Shown in pieces: positions 34,245 through 43,042 of a stretch of 64,000 nt of DNA. Below the pieces are notes generated by a model. The model had not been told where the DNA came from and ran no database searches. It was given only the letters and a program-made list of their open reading frames with translations. Where the stretch lies: contig NZ_CP050854.1 of the NCBI RefSeq assembly GCF_017569925.1, positions 3,224,001 through 3,288,000 of the forward strand, read 5' to 3'. Numbering within the stretch: position 1 is the first letter of the stretch; each line of letters starts with the position of its first letter. A program made the translations under genes and the position numbers. The stretch is from Brenneria izadpanahii (lineage in GTDB: Bacteria; Pseudomonadota; Gammaproteobacteria; Enterobacterales; Enterobacteriaceae).

Positions 34245-36182
34245 ATGAATCGAATCAAAATGACCGTCGGTCAAGCCGTTGTCAAATTTCTGAACCAGCA
34301 ATATGTCAGCCTGGACGGCGTGGAGAACAGGTTCGTGGATGGGATCTTCGCCATCTTCGGCCACGGCATCGTGGTTGGCCTGGGACAAGCATTGGAGGAG
34401 GATCCGGGCGAACTCCGGGTCTACCATGGCCGCAACGAACAGGGCATGGCCCATGTAGCCATGTCTTATGCAAAACAGAATAACCGTCGCAGGATCATCG
34501 CCTGCACATCGTCCATCGGCCCTGGCGCCGCCAATATGGTTACCGCCGCCGCGACAGCGTCGGTCAACAACGTGCCGCTGCTGCTGTTTCCGGCCGACAC
34601 CTTTGCGACCCGCCAGCCCGACCCGGTGCTCCAACAGGTAGAGCACGAATCCAGCCTGGCGATCACCACTAACGACGCGTTCAAATCGGTTTGCCGCTAC
34701 TGGGATCGCGTCAACCGTCCCGAACAGTTGATGACGGCGTTGATCAACGCGATGCGCGTGCTTACCAACCCCGCTCAAGCCGGCGCGGTATGTATTGCGC
34801 TTCCCCAGGACGTACAGGGCGAGAGCTTTGAATTTCCAGACTACTTCTTCCAGAAACGCGTGCACCGCATTCCCAGAACGCCGGCGGACCCCGAGCAAAT
34901 AACGGATGCCGTGAACATGATCCTGGCCAGCAAGAGGCCTTTGTTCATCGGCGGCGGCGGCACGCGCTACTCCGAGGCCGGCGCCACCCTGCAGAGCCTT
35001 TGCGAAGAACTGGGCATTCCCTACGCCGAAACCCAGGCCGGTAAGAGCGCCACCCCGTCCAGCAGCCCCATGAACATGGGCGGCGTGGGCGTGACCGGTA
35101 CGCCGTCGGCCAATACCGTGGCGGAAAAAGCGGATCTGATCGTAGGCATCGGCACCCGTTTCTCCGACTTTACCACCGGCTCAAAAGAGATCTTCCGCAA
35201 CCCCGACGTCAAGGTGCTGACCATCAACGTTTCCGAGTACCACGCGGAGAAGTTAGACGCGGTCAAGGTCGTTGGCGACGCCAAGACCTGTCTGGCGGCT
35301 ATTGGCGCGGAACTTAAGGCCAAGGGATACAAGCCCGGCTATGGCGACGGCGAGATTGCCGGTATCAAAGCCGAGTATATGGCGGAGCTGAAACGGATTC
35401 AGAATCTGACATACGACGGCCAAGACTTCGTTCCCGTCGTCGCCTCATGGACGCCGAAGATCATTGACGACTATCTCAAAATGATTGGCGGCAAGATTAC
35501 CGAAACCAACGGTCTCAGCATCGTGCGGGAGTGCATTGCGGACGATGCCATCGTGGTCAGCGCTTCCGGCAGTCTGCCCGCCGACATGGAACGGATGTGG
35601 CTGACCGACGCCAAGGACTCCTACAACATGGAATACGGCTACAGCTGCATGGGTTACGAAGTACAGGGAGCGTTGGGCTCCAAGCTGGCCCGCCCCGACA
35701 AAGAGGTTTACGCCCTGGTCGGCGACGGCGCTTTCTTGATGCTCCACTCCGAGCTAACCACCGCCATTCAGGAAAAGAAGAAAATTAACGTGATAATTTT
35801 CGACAACTGCGCCTTTGGCTGCATCAACAACCTGCAAATGGGCAACGGTATTGGCAGTTTGTGCACCGAGTTCCGCTACCGCAATGAGGATACAGGCAAA
35901 ACCGACGGCGACTACATCTATGTGGACTTCGCCAAGGTAGGCGAAGGTTACGGTCTGAAAACCTACACCGCCAAGACGCCGGAGGAACTGCGCGCCGCCA
36001 TTGAAGACAGCAAGAAGCAGACGGTCTCCACGCTGATCGATGCCAAAGTGCTGCCTAAAACGATGGCCGAAGGCTATTTCTCCTGGTGGCATTTCGGCGT
36101 GGCTTCAGTCAGCAAGTCCGAAGGGACTCAGGCCTCTTACAAAAATAAGGAAGAGAAACTTAAGAAAGCCAGAATGTATTAA
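34245..36182 (+). CDS. iolD: 3D-(3,5/4)-trihydroxycyclohexane-1,2-dione acylhydrolase
   Basis: Thiamine diphosphate enzyme that opens the inositol-derived ring to 5-deoxy-D-glucuronate. 645 residues, the family length. N-terminal ThDP pyrimidine domain with the catalytic Glu in YHGRNEQGMAHVA near residue 67; central domain with PLFIGGGGTRYSEAG near 230; C-terminal ThDP domain with YGYSCMGYEVQGALGSKLA, the motif GDGAFLMLHSEL and the closing DNCAFGCINN near 525. A GAGGAGG site precedes the ATG. Its presence is the strongest single proof of an inositol pathway in the window. Confidence 0.96.
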   Translation: MNRIKMTVGQAVVKFLNQQYVSLDGVENRFVDGIFAIFGHGIVVGLGQALEEDPGELRVYHGRNEQGMAHVAMSYAKQNNRRRIIACTSSIGPGAANMVTAAATASVNNVPLLLFPADTFATRQPDPVLQQVEHESSLAITTNDAFKSVCRYWDRVNRPEQLMTALINAMRVLTNPAQAGAVCIALPQDVQGESFEFPDYFFQKRVHRIPRTPADPEQITDAVNMILASKRPLFIGGGGTRYSEAGATLQSLCEELGIPYAETQAGKSATPSSSPMNMGGVGVTGTPSANTVAEKADLIVGIGTRFSDFTTGSKEIFRNPDVKVLTINVSEYHAEKLDAVKVVGDAKTCLAAIGAELKAKGYKPGYGDGEIAGIKAEYMAELKRIQNLTYDGQDFVPVVASWTPKIIDDYLKMIGGKITETNGLSIVRECIADDAIVVSASGSLPADMERMWLTDAKDSYNMEYGYSCMGYEVQGALGSKLARPDKEVYALVGDGAFLMLHSELTTAIQEKKKINVIIFDNCAFGCINNLQMGNGIGSLCTEFRYRNEDTGKTDGDYIYVDFAKVGEGYGLKTYTAKTPEELRAAIEDSKKQTVSTLIDAKVLPKTMAEGYFSWWHFGVASVSKSEGTQASYKNKEEKLKKARMY

Positions 36183-36377
36183 TTAGCATGATGGAGGGCC
36201 CCCTCTGTCAGGATAGTTGTCGCTTCTAAACTTATTAATACACGATGTTTAGGGGTGTAGATTGCCGGGGGAATAGGTTGAAAGACTTCCCTATGGGCAA
36301 TGCACCCTGACAATAAGTCAGCACTGCCGGCTTCTCCTTCAATATTGTTTCCTATGCATCAGAGGGGAAGTCGGAAC

Positions 36378-37733
36378 ATGAGCAATAGAAATATCAAGAC
36401 GGGAATAATCTATTTTTTTGGCGCATTGGGGGGGCTGCTGTTTGGCTATGACACTGGCGTCATCGCCATAGCGCTCACCTACATCAAAAAAGACGTCACG
36501 CTTTCCGCCACGCCATTATCTTCCGCTGCGGAAGGGTTGATCGTCAGCGGCGTGCTATGGGGCGCCATTCCCGGCGCGGTGCTAGCGGGACCGTTGTCAG
36601 ATCGCTTCGGCCGCAAGCGCGTAATCATCGCTTTGGGCTTTCTCTTCACCATTGGCGCGTTGGGCTGTGCCTGGGCGCCGACGGTATCCGTGCTGGTCTT
36701 TTCACGCATCATCCTTGGGTTTGCCGTCGGCGGCGCGTCGGGTCTTGTGCCGGTCTACCTTTCCGAAATAGCGCCGGCCGGCAGCCGCGGGATGATTGGC
36801 GGTATTAATACAAGCATGAATGCCGTTGGTATCCTGATGGCGTATATATTCGGCAATCTCTGCGCCGCCAATGCCGATTGGCGCATGATGGTCGGTTTGG
36901 CCATCGTTCCCTCGATCATGCTGATGGTCGGTATGTTTTTCATGCCGGAAAGCCCTCGCTGGCTGTTGAAGAATGTGGGCGAGAAAGCGTCGAGAAAGGT
37001 TTTGCTCATGCTGCGCAACGAAAAGGAGGTCGATGCGGAAATCGCGGAGATCAATTTAGCGAACGAAATGGAAGTGAAGCAAAACCAGAGCAGATGGGAA
37101 ATGCTTTCCGAATCCTGGGTGCGCAAATTAATCCTGATAGGGATAGGGTTGGCCATCGGACAGCAGATCCTGGGCGCGCAGGTTCTTCTCTATTATACGC
37201 CGACGATTCTGCTGGGCGTGGGGTTCTCCGAACAGTTCGCGCTGCTCTCCACGTTGGGCATCGGCATCATCAATCTACTCTTTACCTTCCTGGGTATGGC
37301 GTTAATCGATCGCTGGGGACGTAAAAAGCTGCTCATTGCCGGAAACATCCTGATGTGCGTTTCGATCGCGCTGCTTGGCGGCCTGGGCGTTCTCAATATT
37401 AGCTCCGGCCCGCTGATGCTGACATGCATGTGCCTCTTTATGGTCGGATTCTCCGGCTCATGGGGGATGACGGTCTGGGTTGTTCTTTCGGAGATTTTTC
37501 CGCTCAAAATCCGCGGTTTGGGGATGGGGATCTGCAGCACCTGTCTGTGGGTAAGCTGCGCTTTGGTTTCTCAATTTTTCCCAATTCTGTCGGACATCAT
37601 CGGTTACTACACCATCTTCTTGATTTTTGCCGGCATCAACGTGCTTGTGTTGCTGTTCGTGGCGTTCAAAGTGCCTGAAACCGCACGCCGCTCTCTGGAG
37701 GTGATCGAGATGCAAATGCGAGCGAATTACTAA
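36378..37733 (+). CDS. MFS sugar porter, IolT-like
   Basis: 451 residues, sugar porter family, clearly paralogous to the carrier at 29093: ALGGLLFGYDTGVIA, GPLSDRFGRKRVI, GGASGLVPVYLSEIAPAGSRG, PESPRWLLKN, GQQILGAQVLLYYTPTI, DRWGRKKL, VLSEIFPLKIRGLGMG and VPETARRSLE. I start at 36378 (MSNRNIKTG), which has GGGGAAG upstream; the open frame begins at 36300 with a non-homologous stretch. Between iolD and this gene lie about 195 bases with a short GGGCCCCC-centred hairpin after the iolD stop. Likely cyclitol uptake. Confidence 0.9.
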   Translation: MSNRNIKTGIIYFFGALGGLLFGYDTGVIAIALTYIKKDVTLSATPLSSAAEGLIVSGVLWGAIPGAVLAGPLSDRFGRKRVIIALGFLFTIGALGCAWAPTVSVLVFSRIILGFAVGGASGLVPVYLSEIAPAGSRGMIGGINTSMNAVGILMAYIFGNLCAANADWRMMVGLAIVPSIMLMVGMFFMPESPRWLLKNVGEKASRKVLLMLRNEKEVDAEIAEINLANEMEVKQNQSRWEMLSESWVRKLILIGIGLAIGQQILGAQVLLYYTPTILLGVGFSEQFALLSTLGIGIINLLFTFLGMALIDRWGRKKLLIAGNILMCVSIALLGGLGVLNISSGPLMLTCMCLFMVGFSGSWGMTVWVVLSEIFPLKIRGLGMGICSTCLWVSCALVSQFFPILSDIIGYYTIFLIFAGINVLVLLFVAFKVPETARRSLEVIEMQMRANY

Positions 37734-37865
37734 TGCATGGCGCATAACGCGCTAGCTTTCGCTTCTAATTCCGCAAGCGGAAAAAGATTTCGCCATTCGT
37801 CATGGTCGGCCTGGCCGAACGGGGGCGCGCAGTGAACAACTTAAAAAATGTAAAGGTGAGTCATT

Positions 37866-38684
37866 ATGAAACAGATTAAAATTGGCGCGTGCGACTGGGG
37901 TCTGCCCGGAGCCGGACTGTATGCCACACAGATCGCCGCGTCTGTCGGACTGGATGCGCTTTCGCTAAAGATCGGGCTTTATGAGAACGATTACCCCATC
38001 ACCCATCGCGAAATGCAGGCCATCTACCTCAGCGAGCAGCAAAAGTACGGCATTGAGTATTGCGCGGTCGCGCTCAACGACTTCGACAATATTCCCATGC
38101 ACGCGCGGCCGGGCACAAAAGAATACGAGATCGTCTGGGATCTGCTGCGCCGCGCCGTGCCTACCGCCAAAGCGCTCAACGTGCCGATCATCCAGGTGCC
38201 GGGCTTCGCGGCAAGCGAGGTAATAACCGAAGAAGATTTCGAACACAGTGCGCGCGCCTTTCAATATTTATGCGACGCGGCCGGCGAATATGGCATATCC
38301 GTCGCCGGCGAAAACCTGATGACCCCGGCCGAATTCGGCAAAATGTCCGGCCTGGTGGATCGTCCGAACTTCCATCTCTATTTCGACAGCCAGAACTATC
38401 ACCTATTCCGCAATTATTCACAGCTCGAAATTCTGGCGGGCGTATATCCGTACATGTGCAACCAGATTCATGTCAAAGACGGTCTGGGCGCCATGAGCGG
38501 CGGCCTTCTGGGCACCGGCGATTCCGATTTCTTCGCCACCATCTCCTGGCTGAATGAGCATGACTTCACCGGCTATATCTTGTTGGAAAATTACTATGAC
38601 CAGCTTCCTCTGCGCTTACAGTCGCCAGATCCTTATGAACTGCTGCGCGAGGATATCAAGATCCTGAAGAAAGCAATTCAATAA
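37866..38684 (+). CDS. Sugar phosphate isomerase/epimerase family protein (TIM barrel)
   Basis: 272-residue AP-endonuclease-2-type TIM barrel: IGACDWGLPGAGLYATQIAA at the N-terminus, VPIIQVPGF near 103, SVAGENLMTP near 145, FHLYFDSQNYHLF near 169, NQIHVKDGLG near 198 and GYILLENYYDQLP near 238, giving the usual Glu/Asp/His/Glu metal site. It lies 132 bases after the IolT-like gene, with AAAGGTGAG before the ATG, and 37 bases before a dehydrogenase gene. This is the fourth barrel enzyme of the cluster; it may epimerise a ketocyclitol. Confidence 0.83.
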   Translation: MKQIKIGACDWGLPGAGLYATQIAASVGLDALSLKIGLYENDYPITHREMQAIYLSEQQKYGIEYCAVALNDFDNIPMHARPGTKEYEIVWDLLRRAVPTAKALNVPIIQVPGFAASEVITEEDFEHSARAFQYLCDAAGEYGISVAGENLMTPAEFGKMSGLVDRPNFHLYFDSQNYHLFRNYSQLEILAGVYPYMCNQIHVKDGLGAMSGGLLGTGDSDFFATISWLNEHDFTGYILLENYYDQLPLRLQSPDPYELLREDIKILKKAIQ

Positions 38685-38721
38685 CCCTATAAAAACCGTC
38701 AAATTTAAAAGGGCAATTCAA

Positions 38722-39744
38722 ATGAAAAAAGCAGCATTGAAAGTCGCCGTTCTCGGCGCAGGACGTATCGGCCGCGTTCATATCGAAAATATTAGTTCCG
38801 GCGTGCGGGGAATGCAGATCAAAACCGTGGCGGACCCTTATCTCGATCAAGAAGGCGAATCTTTCGCCAAAGAATTCGGAATTCCCGTTATCACCAAGGA
38901 TGTGGATTCGGTTTTCTCCGACCCGGAAATTGACGCGGTCCTGATCTGCTCGTCGACCGATACCCACGCCGACCTGATTATCAAAGCGGCCGCCGCCGGC
39001 AAGCATATCTTCTGCGAAAAACCGGTAGATCACGACGTACAACGCGTCCGCAGCGCGCTCGCCGCCGTAAAGGAAGCGGGAGTAAAAATGCAGATTGGCT
39101 TCGTACGCCGCTTCGATCACAACCACCACGGAGTATATGACGCCGTGCGCAGCGGCAAGATTGGAACGCCGCATATCCTGCGCATCAGCTCCCGCGATCC
39201 TCAGCCGCCGACCATCGAATACGTGCGTCGTTCGGGAGGACTGTTCTACGATATGATGATTCATGACTTTGATATGATCCGCTTTTTAGCCGACAGCGAA
39301 GTCACCGAGGTTTATGCCAAGGGAACCGTGCTTGTCGATCCAGCCATCGGCGCGGAAGGCGACGTGGATACCGCTCTGGTCACCCTGACTTTTGCAAACG
39401 GCGCGCTCGGCGTAATCGACAACAGTCGTCAGGCTGTCTATGGCTACGACCAGCGTCTGGAAGTCTTCGGCACCAAGGGCTCGGTGCAGAGCGCCAATGA
39501 TATTCCCAATACCGTGGTGGTGTTCGGCGCCGATAACACCTCCTACGGCACGACCTATAAATTAATGTGGGATCGCTATACGCAGGCGTTCATTGATGAG
39601 ATGAAAGCGTTCGTCGATGCAGTCATCAACGACAAGGAACCTCCGATTACGGATTTGGATGGGTTGTACCCGGTTCTTATGGCGGCTGCGGCGAACAAAT
39701 CGCTTAAAGAAGGCCGGCCGGTAAAAATTTCGGAAGTGGAATAG
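38722..39744 (+). CDS. iolG: Inositol 2-dehydrogenase-like Gfo/Idh/MocA oxidoreductase
   Basis: 340 residues, the IolG length. Rossmann motif VAVLGAGRIGRVHIENI near residue 9, catalytic lysine in IFCEKPVDHD near 97, KMQIGFVRRFDHNH near 122, and the Asp/His pair in LFYDMMIHDFDMIRFLAD near 172. A further conserved segment is GYDQRLEVFGTKGS near 235. It is last in the plus-strand operon from 32105. Like the IolG at 26985 it should oxidise myo-inositol or an epimer. The presence of two IolG-like enzymes in separate, co-regulated operons suggests different stereoisomers. Confidence 0.88.
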   Translation: MKKAALKVAVLGAGRIGRVHIENISSGVRGMQIKTVADPYLDQEGESFAKEFGIPVITKDVDSVFSDPEIDAVLICSSTDTHADLIIKAAAAGKHIFCEKPVDHDVQRVRSALAAVKEAGVKMQIGFVRRFDHNHHGVYDAVRSGKIGTPHILRISSRDPQPPTIEYVRRSGGLFYDMMIHDFDMIRFLADSEVTEVYAKGTVLVDPAIGAEGDVDTALVTLTFANGALGVIDNSRQAVYGYDQRLEVFGTKGSVQSANDIPNTVVVFGADNTSYGTTYKLMWDRYTQAFIDEMKAFVDAVINDKEPPITDLDGLYPVLMAAAANKSLKEGRPVKISEVE

Positions 39745-39810
39745 TCATGGTTCCACAGATACCGGGCTCACGCCCTAACTAGCTTCCGAATAGCGGATCG
39801 TTCGGAGAAA

Positions 39811-39857
39811 ACTCGGTCCGGATTGCGCGATCTAATCCATCGTCAACCGGACTGAGT
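39811..39857 (+). terminator. Long stem-loop after the iolD operon
   Basis: ACTCGGTCCGG at 39811-39821 pairs with CCGGACTGAGT at 39847-39857 (one G-T pair) around a 25-base loop, starting 66 bases after the last stop codon. The T-run is missing, so termination would have to be Rho-assisted or the stem may protect the 3' end of the mRNA. Confidence 0.45.
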
Positions 39858-40721
39858 TATATCCGTCAGCATCACTCCCTCAATCCCGCATCCCACATCC
39901 CACATCCCGCCGAAAAAGCAGCGTGGTCATAAATAAAATTTCCCCGAAATAAGCATGCCGAGATTTTTTATAACCCGAAGCGCATAACTCTTTAAAAAAC
40001 TCAATTCAACACCTTGATAACCGCCTATTAACGCAATATATGCAACGTTTATTGCACCAATATAAATCAAACAACAAATATTGCAGCATCTGTGATCGGT
40101 ATCATAAGTTTTATATTTTAACTTAATTAATTGATTTTATTGTTAAAAATAAGAAGCGGACGAAAACCGTTCACAACAGCGGCCCATCGTTAAGATAATA
40201 ATTCATTGTTTTAGCAAGGAAATATTAAAAACGTTCCTCTGGTTATCGCGCATCCCCCGCCTGTTGCAATTTAAATTGTGATAGATATATATTCGCAACA
40301 ATCATTGAAAATATATAAAAAGAGAAAAATAGCCTGGCCGTCAATTCGCGGGCTTTGAATTCGCATTTATACCCAATAGATCACGCTAGCTATAAATAAA
40401 AACCTATAAATAACCATTTAATAAATGCGGGAATTAAGCGGTTATTGGTTGTTATTTTGTTAATACAATGAAAAATTAACTGATAACTAATTTATGACCA
40501 TCGGCAACGGAATTGTTATTAGGAAACCAATAAATCCACGATTGCAATATATCTTTTTATCTGAATGAGGTGGCGGCGCAAGCAAAAAAAACACATTAAC
40601 GATATTCCATTAAATATATTTCATTGCAAATTTATGTAAATGAAATCCGTATCAACCCTATATTTTATGGGGCTGATAATGACGTCTAATTTAAAGGCTT
40701 ATTTTATAAGGAACAACGAAG
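39858..40721. other. AT-rich intergenic region upstream of the GRP transporter gene
   Basis: About 860 bases of markedly AT-rich DNA with no frame I can support. It contains the promoter region of the 40722 operon. The stretch at 40091-40130 (TGTGATCGGTAT followed by AT-rich DNA and TTTTAACTTAATTAA) faintly resembles the core of modules A-D, but too weakly to call a fifth copy. The base composition differs from the flanking operons and suits laterally acquired or regulatory DNA. Confidence 0.35.
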
Positions 40722-41594
40722 GTGGAAGCTATTCTGATTGGTCTTATACCGGCTTTTCTGTGGGGAATTCAGCCTGTCGTAATGCAGATATTAGGAGGAA
40801 AACCAGGAAATCAATTAATGGGGATGGTAATGGGGACGCTGCTGCTCGCCATTATAGTGGCGGTGTTCAGACCGCCGGTAGAATGGACGACGTCGCTTAT
40901 TGTGGCATCGTTTGTCTGCGGTGTGGTGTGGTCCGTCGCTCAATTCGGCCAGGTGTCATCATTTCCGCTCATTGGCGTATCGAGAGCCTTCCCCATATCC
41001 ACCGGGCTACAGTTACTCGGCACCTCTTTAGTGGGTATCTTCTATTTTCATGAATGGAATACCACGACAAAACTTGTGCTGGGGCTAAGCGCCATCGTCA
41101 TTATTATTATCGGAGTTATGCTGACGGCCTATCAGGAAAAACAGGGGAATGAAACGCGGCATCATGTCGATATGAAGAAAGGCATTTTCATTCTGATTAT
41201 CTCCAGCGCCTTTTTTATCATCTGGGTTTCTATTCCCCGAATAGCGAATCTAAACGGATGGGATGTGGTTCTCCCTCAGGCTATCGGCGCATTTTTAGGC
41301 ACGTTCTTTATTTGTCTGACCCGGAAAGACGTCAAAATATGGGCCGTCAGCTCATTTAAGAATATTGCGACGGGCTTTGTCTTTTTTGTCGCGAACCTCG
41401 CCATGATGATATCCAACCAGATGAACGGCATTGCGGTTGGTTTTACCTTAACTCAGATGTGCGTCATTGTCGCCGGAATCGGCGGTATTCTGATATTGAA
41501 GGAAAGGAAAACCAGGAAAGAGTTGATATACCTTTTAACCGGCCTGTTTCTCGTTGCTTTTGGCGGCGTTTTAATTGGCATAACCAAGCTGTAA
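40722..41594 (+). CDS. GRP/GlcU-type sugar uptake permease
   Basis: 290 residues, ten hydrophobic helices, starting with GTG (MEAILIGLIPAFLWGIQPVVMQ), preceded by AAGGA. Motifs fit the glucose/ribose porter family of the drug/metabolite superfamily (GlcU, RbsU): GKPGNQLMGMVMGTLLLAI, WSVAQFGQVSSFPLIGVSRAFPIS, STGLQLLGTSLVGIFYFHEW, the central hydrophilic loop with KQGNETRHHVDMKK, and ANLAMMISNQMNGIAVGFTL. The family is best known in Firmicutes; with the AT-rich surroundings this hints at transfer. It probably takes up a free sugar or cyclitol that the next gene's dehydrogenase oxidises. Confidence 0.87.
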   Translation: MEAILIGLIPAFLWGIQPVVMQILGGKPGNQLMGMVMGTLLLAIIVAVFRPPVEWTTSLIVASFVCGVVWSVAQFGQVSSFPLIGVSRAFPISTGLQLLGTSLVGIFYFHEWNTTTKLVLGLSAIVIIIIGVMLTAYQEKQGNETRHHVDMKKGIFILIISSAFFIIWVSIPRIANLNGWDVVLPQAIGAFLGTFFICLTRKDVKIWAVSSFKNIATGFVFFVANLAMMISNQMNGIAVGFTLTQMCVIVAGIGGILILKERKTRKELIYLLTGLFLVAFGGVLIGITKL

Positions 41595-41721
41595 CAATAA
41601 ATAGACAAAAAACGATAGCCGTCACCTTTCAAGTGGCGCAGGCGTGGGCTTCCTGCAATTCAAGACCTATTGAGCGTAAATATTCTATTGGCAATACATA
41701 TAAATTAAGGAGACAAACACT

Positions 41722-42744
41722 ATGGTTAATGTAGGCGTAATTGGCTGCGGTCAAATCGGCCGCGATCATATTTCCCGACTAAGCAGCGTTATTTCTGGCG
41801 TACGCGTTGCAGGCGTCTACGATATAATAAGAACCGCTGCGGAAAAGAGCGTTCAGGATTTTAACCTGGATGCAAAAGTTTATCCTGGCGAGGATGAACT
41901 GATAAACGCTCCCGATATAGATGCCGTTATCGTTTGTAGCAGTAACGATACTCATCTGTCGCCGGTATTGAAGTCGATAGCAGCCGGCAAACCCGTGTTT
42001 GTCGAAAAACCGATGACGATTTCCGCCAAGGATAGCTTCTCGGTTGTTTCTGCCGAAGTAGCGAAACAAAAACGCTATGTTCAGGTCGGTTTTAATCGGC
42101 GCTACGATACGGGATATTGGCAATTGAAAAACATGATCGACGCGGGAACGGTAGGCGCTCTGCTATTAGCAAACTGCCGTCATTACAACACCCGGCCTTC
42201 GACGAATTATTATAAAACTGACAACGTAATTAACGATACGCTGATTCATGACATCGACATTCTTCGTTATTTGTTTGCGGAAGAATTTCATAGCATTGAG
42301 ATGCGGTTCGCCAGACCGAATTCGCTCAATCAGGCCAGAGAATTGCGGGAACCGCAGCTCGCGCTGATTGAAATGAAAAGCGGCGCGTTGGTCGTGGTGG
42401 AGTTAAACGTCAATTGCCAGTACGGCTACGATATCCAATGCCGGTTGGTCGGCGAGACGGGAATTATCTCCCTGCCCGACGTCGCCACGCCCGAATTGCG
42501 TAAGGCCGGCCAAATCTCTCATGCGATTTCCGATAACTGGACTGAGCGTTTCATCGATGCCTATAACCGGGAATTCCAGGCTTTTATCGATAATGTGAGC
42601 GCCAGCGGCTCACCGGCGGCGACGGCAACCGCATGGGATGGGTATGCCGCTTCCGTCATCGCCGATGCCGCGATACAAAGTCTGCATCAGGGTGGCGGTG
42701 TGGATATTTTGCTGCCGGAAAAACCGGCTCTATATGATAAATAG
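41722..42744 (+). CDS. Gfo/Idh/MocA dehydrogenase, inositol 2-dehydrogenase-like
   Basis: 340 residues: VNVGVIGCGQIGRDHISRL at the N-terminus, catalytic lysine in VFVEKPMTIS near 95, VQVGFNRRYDTGYWQLK near 120, Asp/His pair in VINDTLIHDIDILRYLF near 175, and YGYDIQCRLVGETG near 240. It lies 127 bases after the GRP permease gene, with AAGGAG before the ATG. The nearby RpiR regulator supports an inositol or related cyclitol substrate (RpiR-type IolR controls inositol genes in several Proteobacteria). Confidence 0.86.
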   Translation: MVNVGVIGCGQIGRDHISRLSSVISGVRVAGVYDIIRTAAEKSVQDFNLDAKVYPGEDELINAPDIDAVIVCSSNDTHLSPVLKSIAAGKPVFVEKPMTISAKDSFSVVSAEVAKQKRYVQVGFNRRYDTGYWQLKNMIDAGTVGALLLANCRHYNTRPSTNYYKTDNVINDTLIHDIDILRYLFAEEFHSIEMRFARPNSLNQARELREPQLALIEMKSGALVVVELNVNCQYGYDIQCRLVGETGIISLPDVATPELRKAGQISHAISDNWTERFIDAYNREFQAFIDNVSASGSPAATATAWDGYAASVIADAAIQSLHQGGGVDILLPEKPALYDK

Positions 42745-43042
42745 TGGCGCGGCAGTACAGTATGGCGGCGAGCTATCCAATGGCAACGCCGCTTAAACGG
42801 CCCGGCGGTTGCGATCAACATTTCGCGGCCGCTCGGGTTATGTTCCCGGCGTTTTAACGGCGGCGGCAGGCGGATCAGGGTGACGCGGCGCATGTGAATA
42901 TAACGGGTTATCGCCGCACTCAGTGAATTTTTGCGACAGAACGCCGAAGTTTCTTCGCGCCGGTTGCAAGCTGCATTTTATATGGGCAAGCTACGTTTCA
43001 CATGATGTTAATTGTCAGATCAAGGTGAAAATTAAACAAACA

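Noticed and set aside
40091..40130. Possible fifth copy of the promoter module before the GRP permease gene
   Set aside because: Only short scattered matches to the core; similarity is no better than expected in AT-rich DNA.
42923..43042. N-terminal extension of the RpiR regulator
   Set aside because: The extra 40 residues have no similarity to the family and the first ATG lacks a ribosome site, so the start was moved to 43043.
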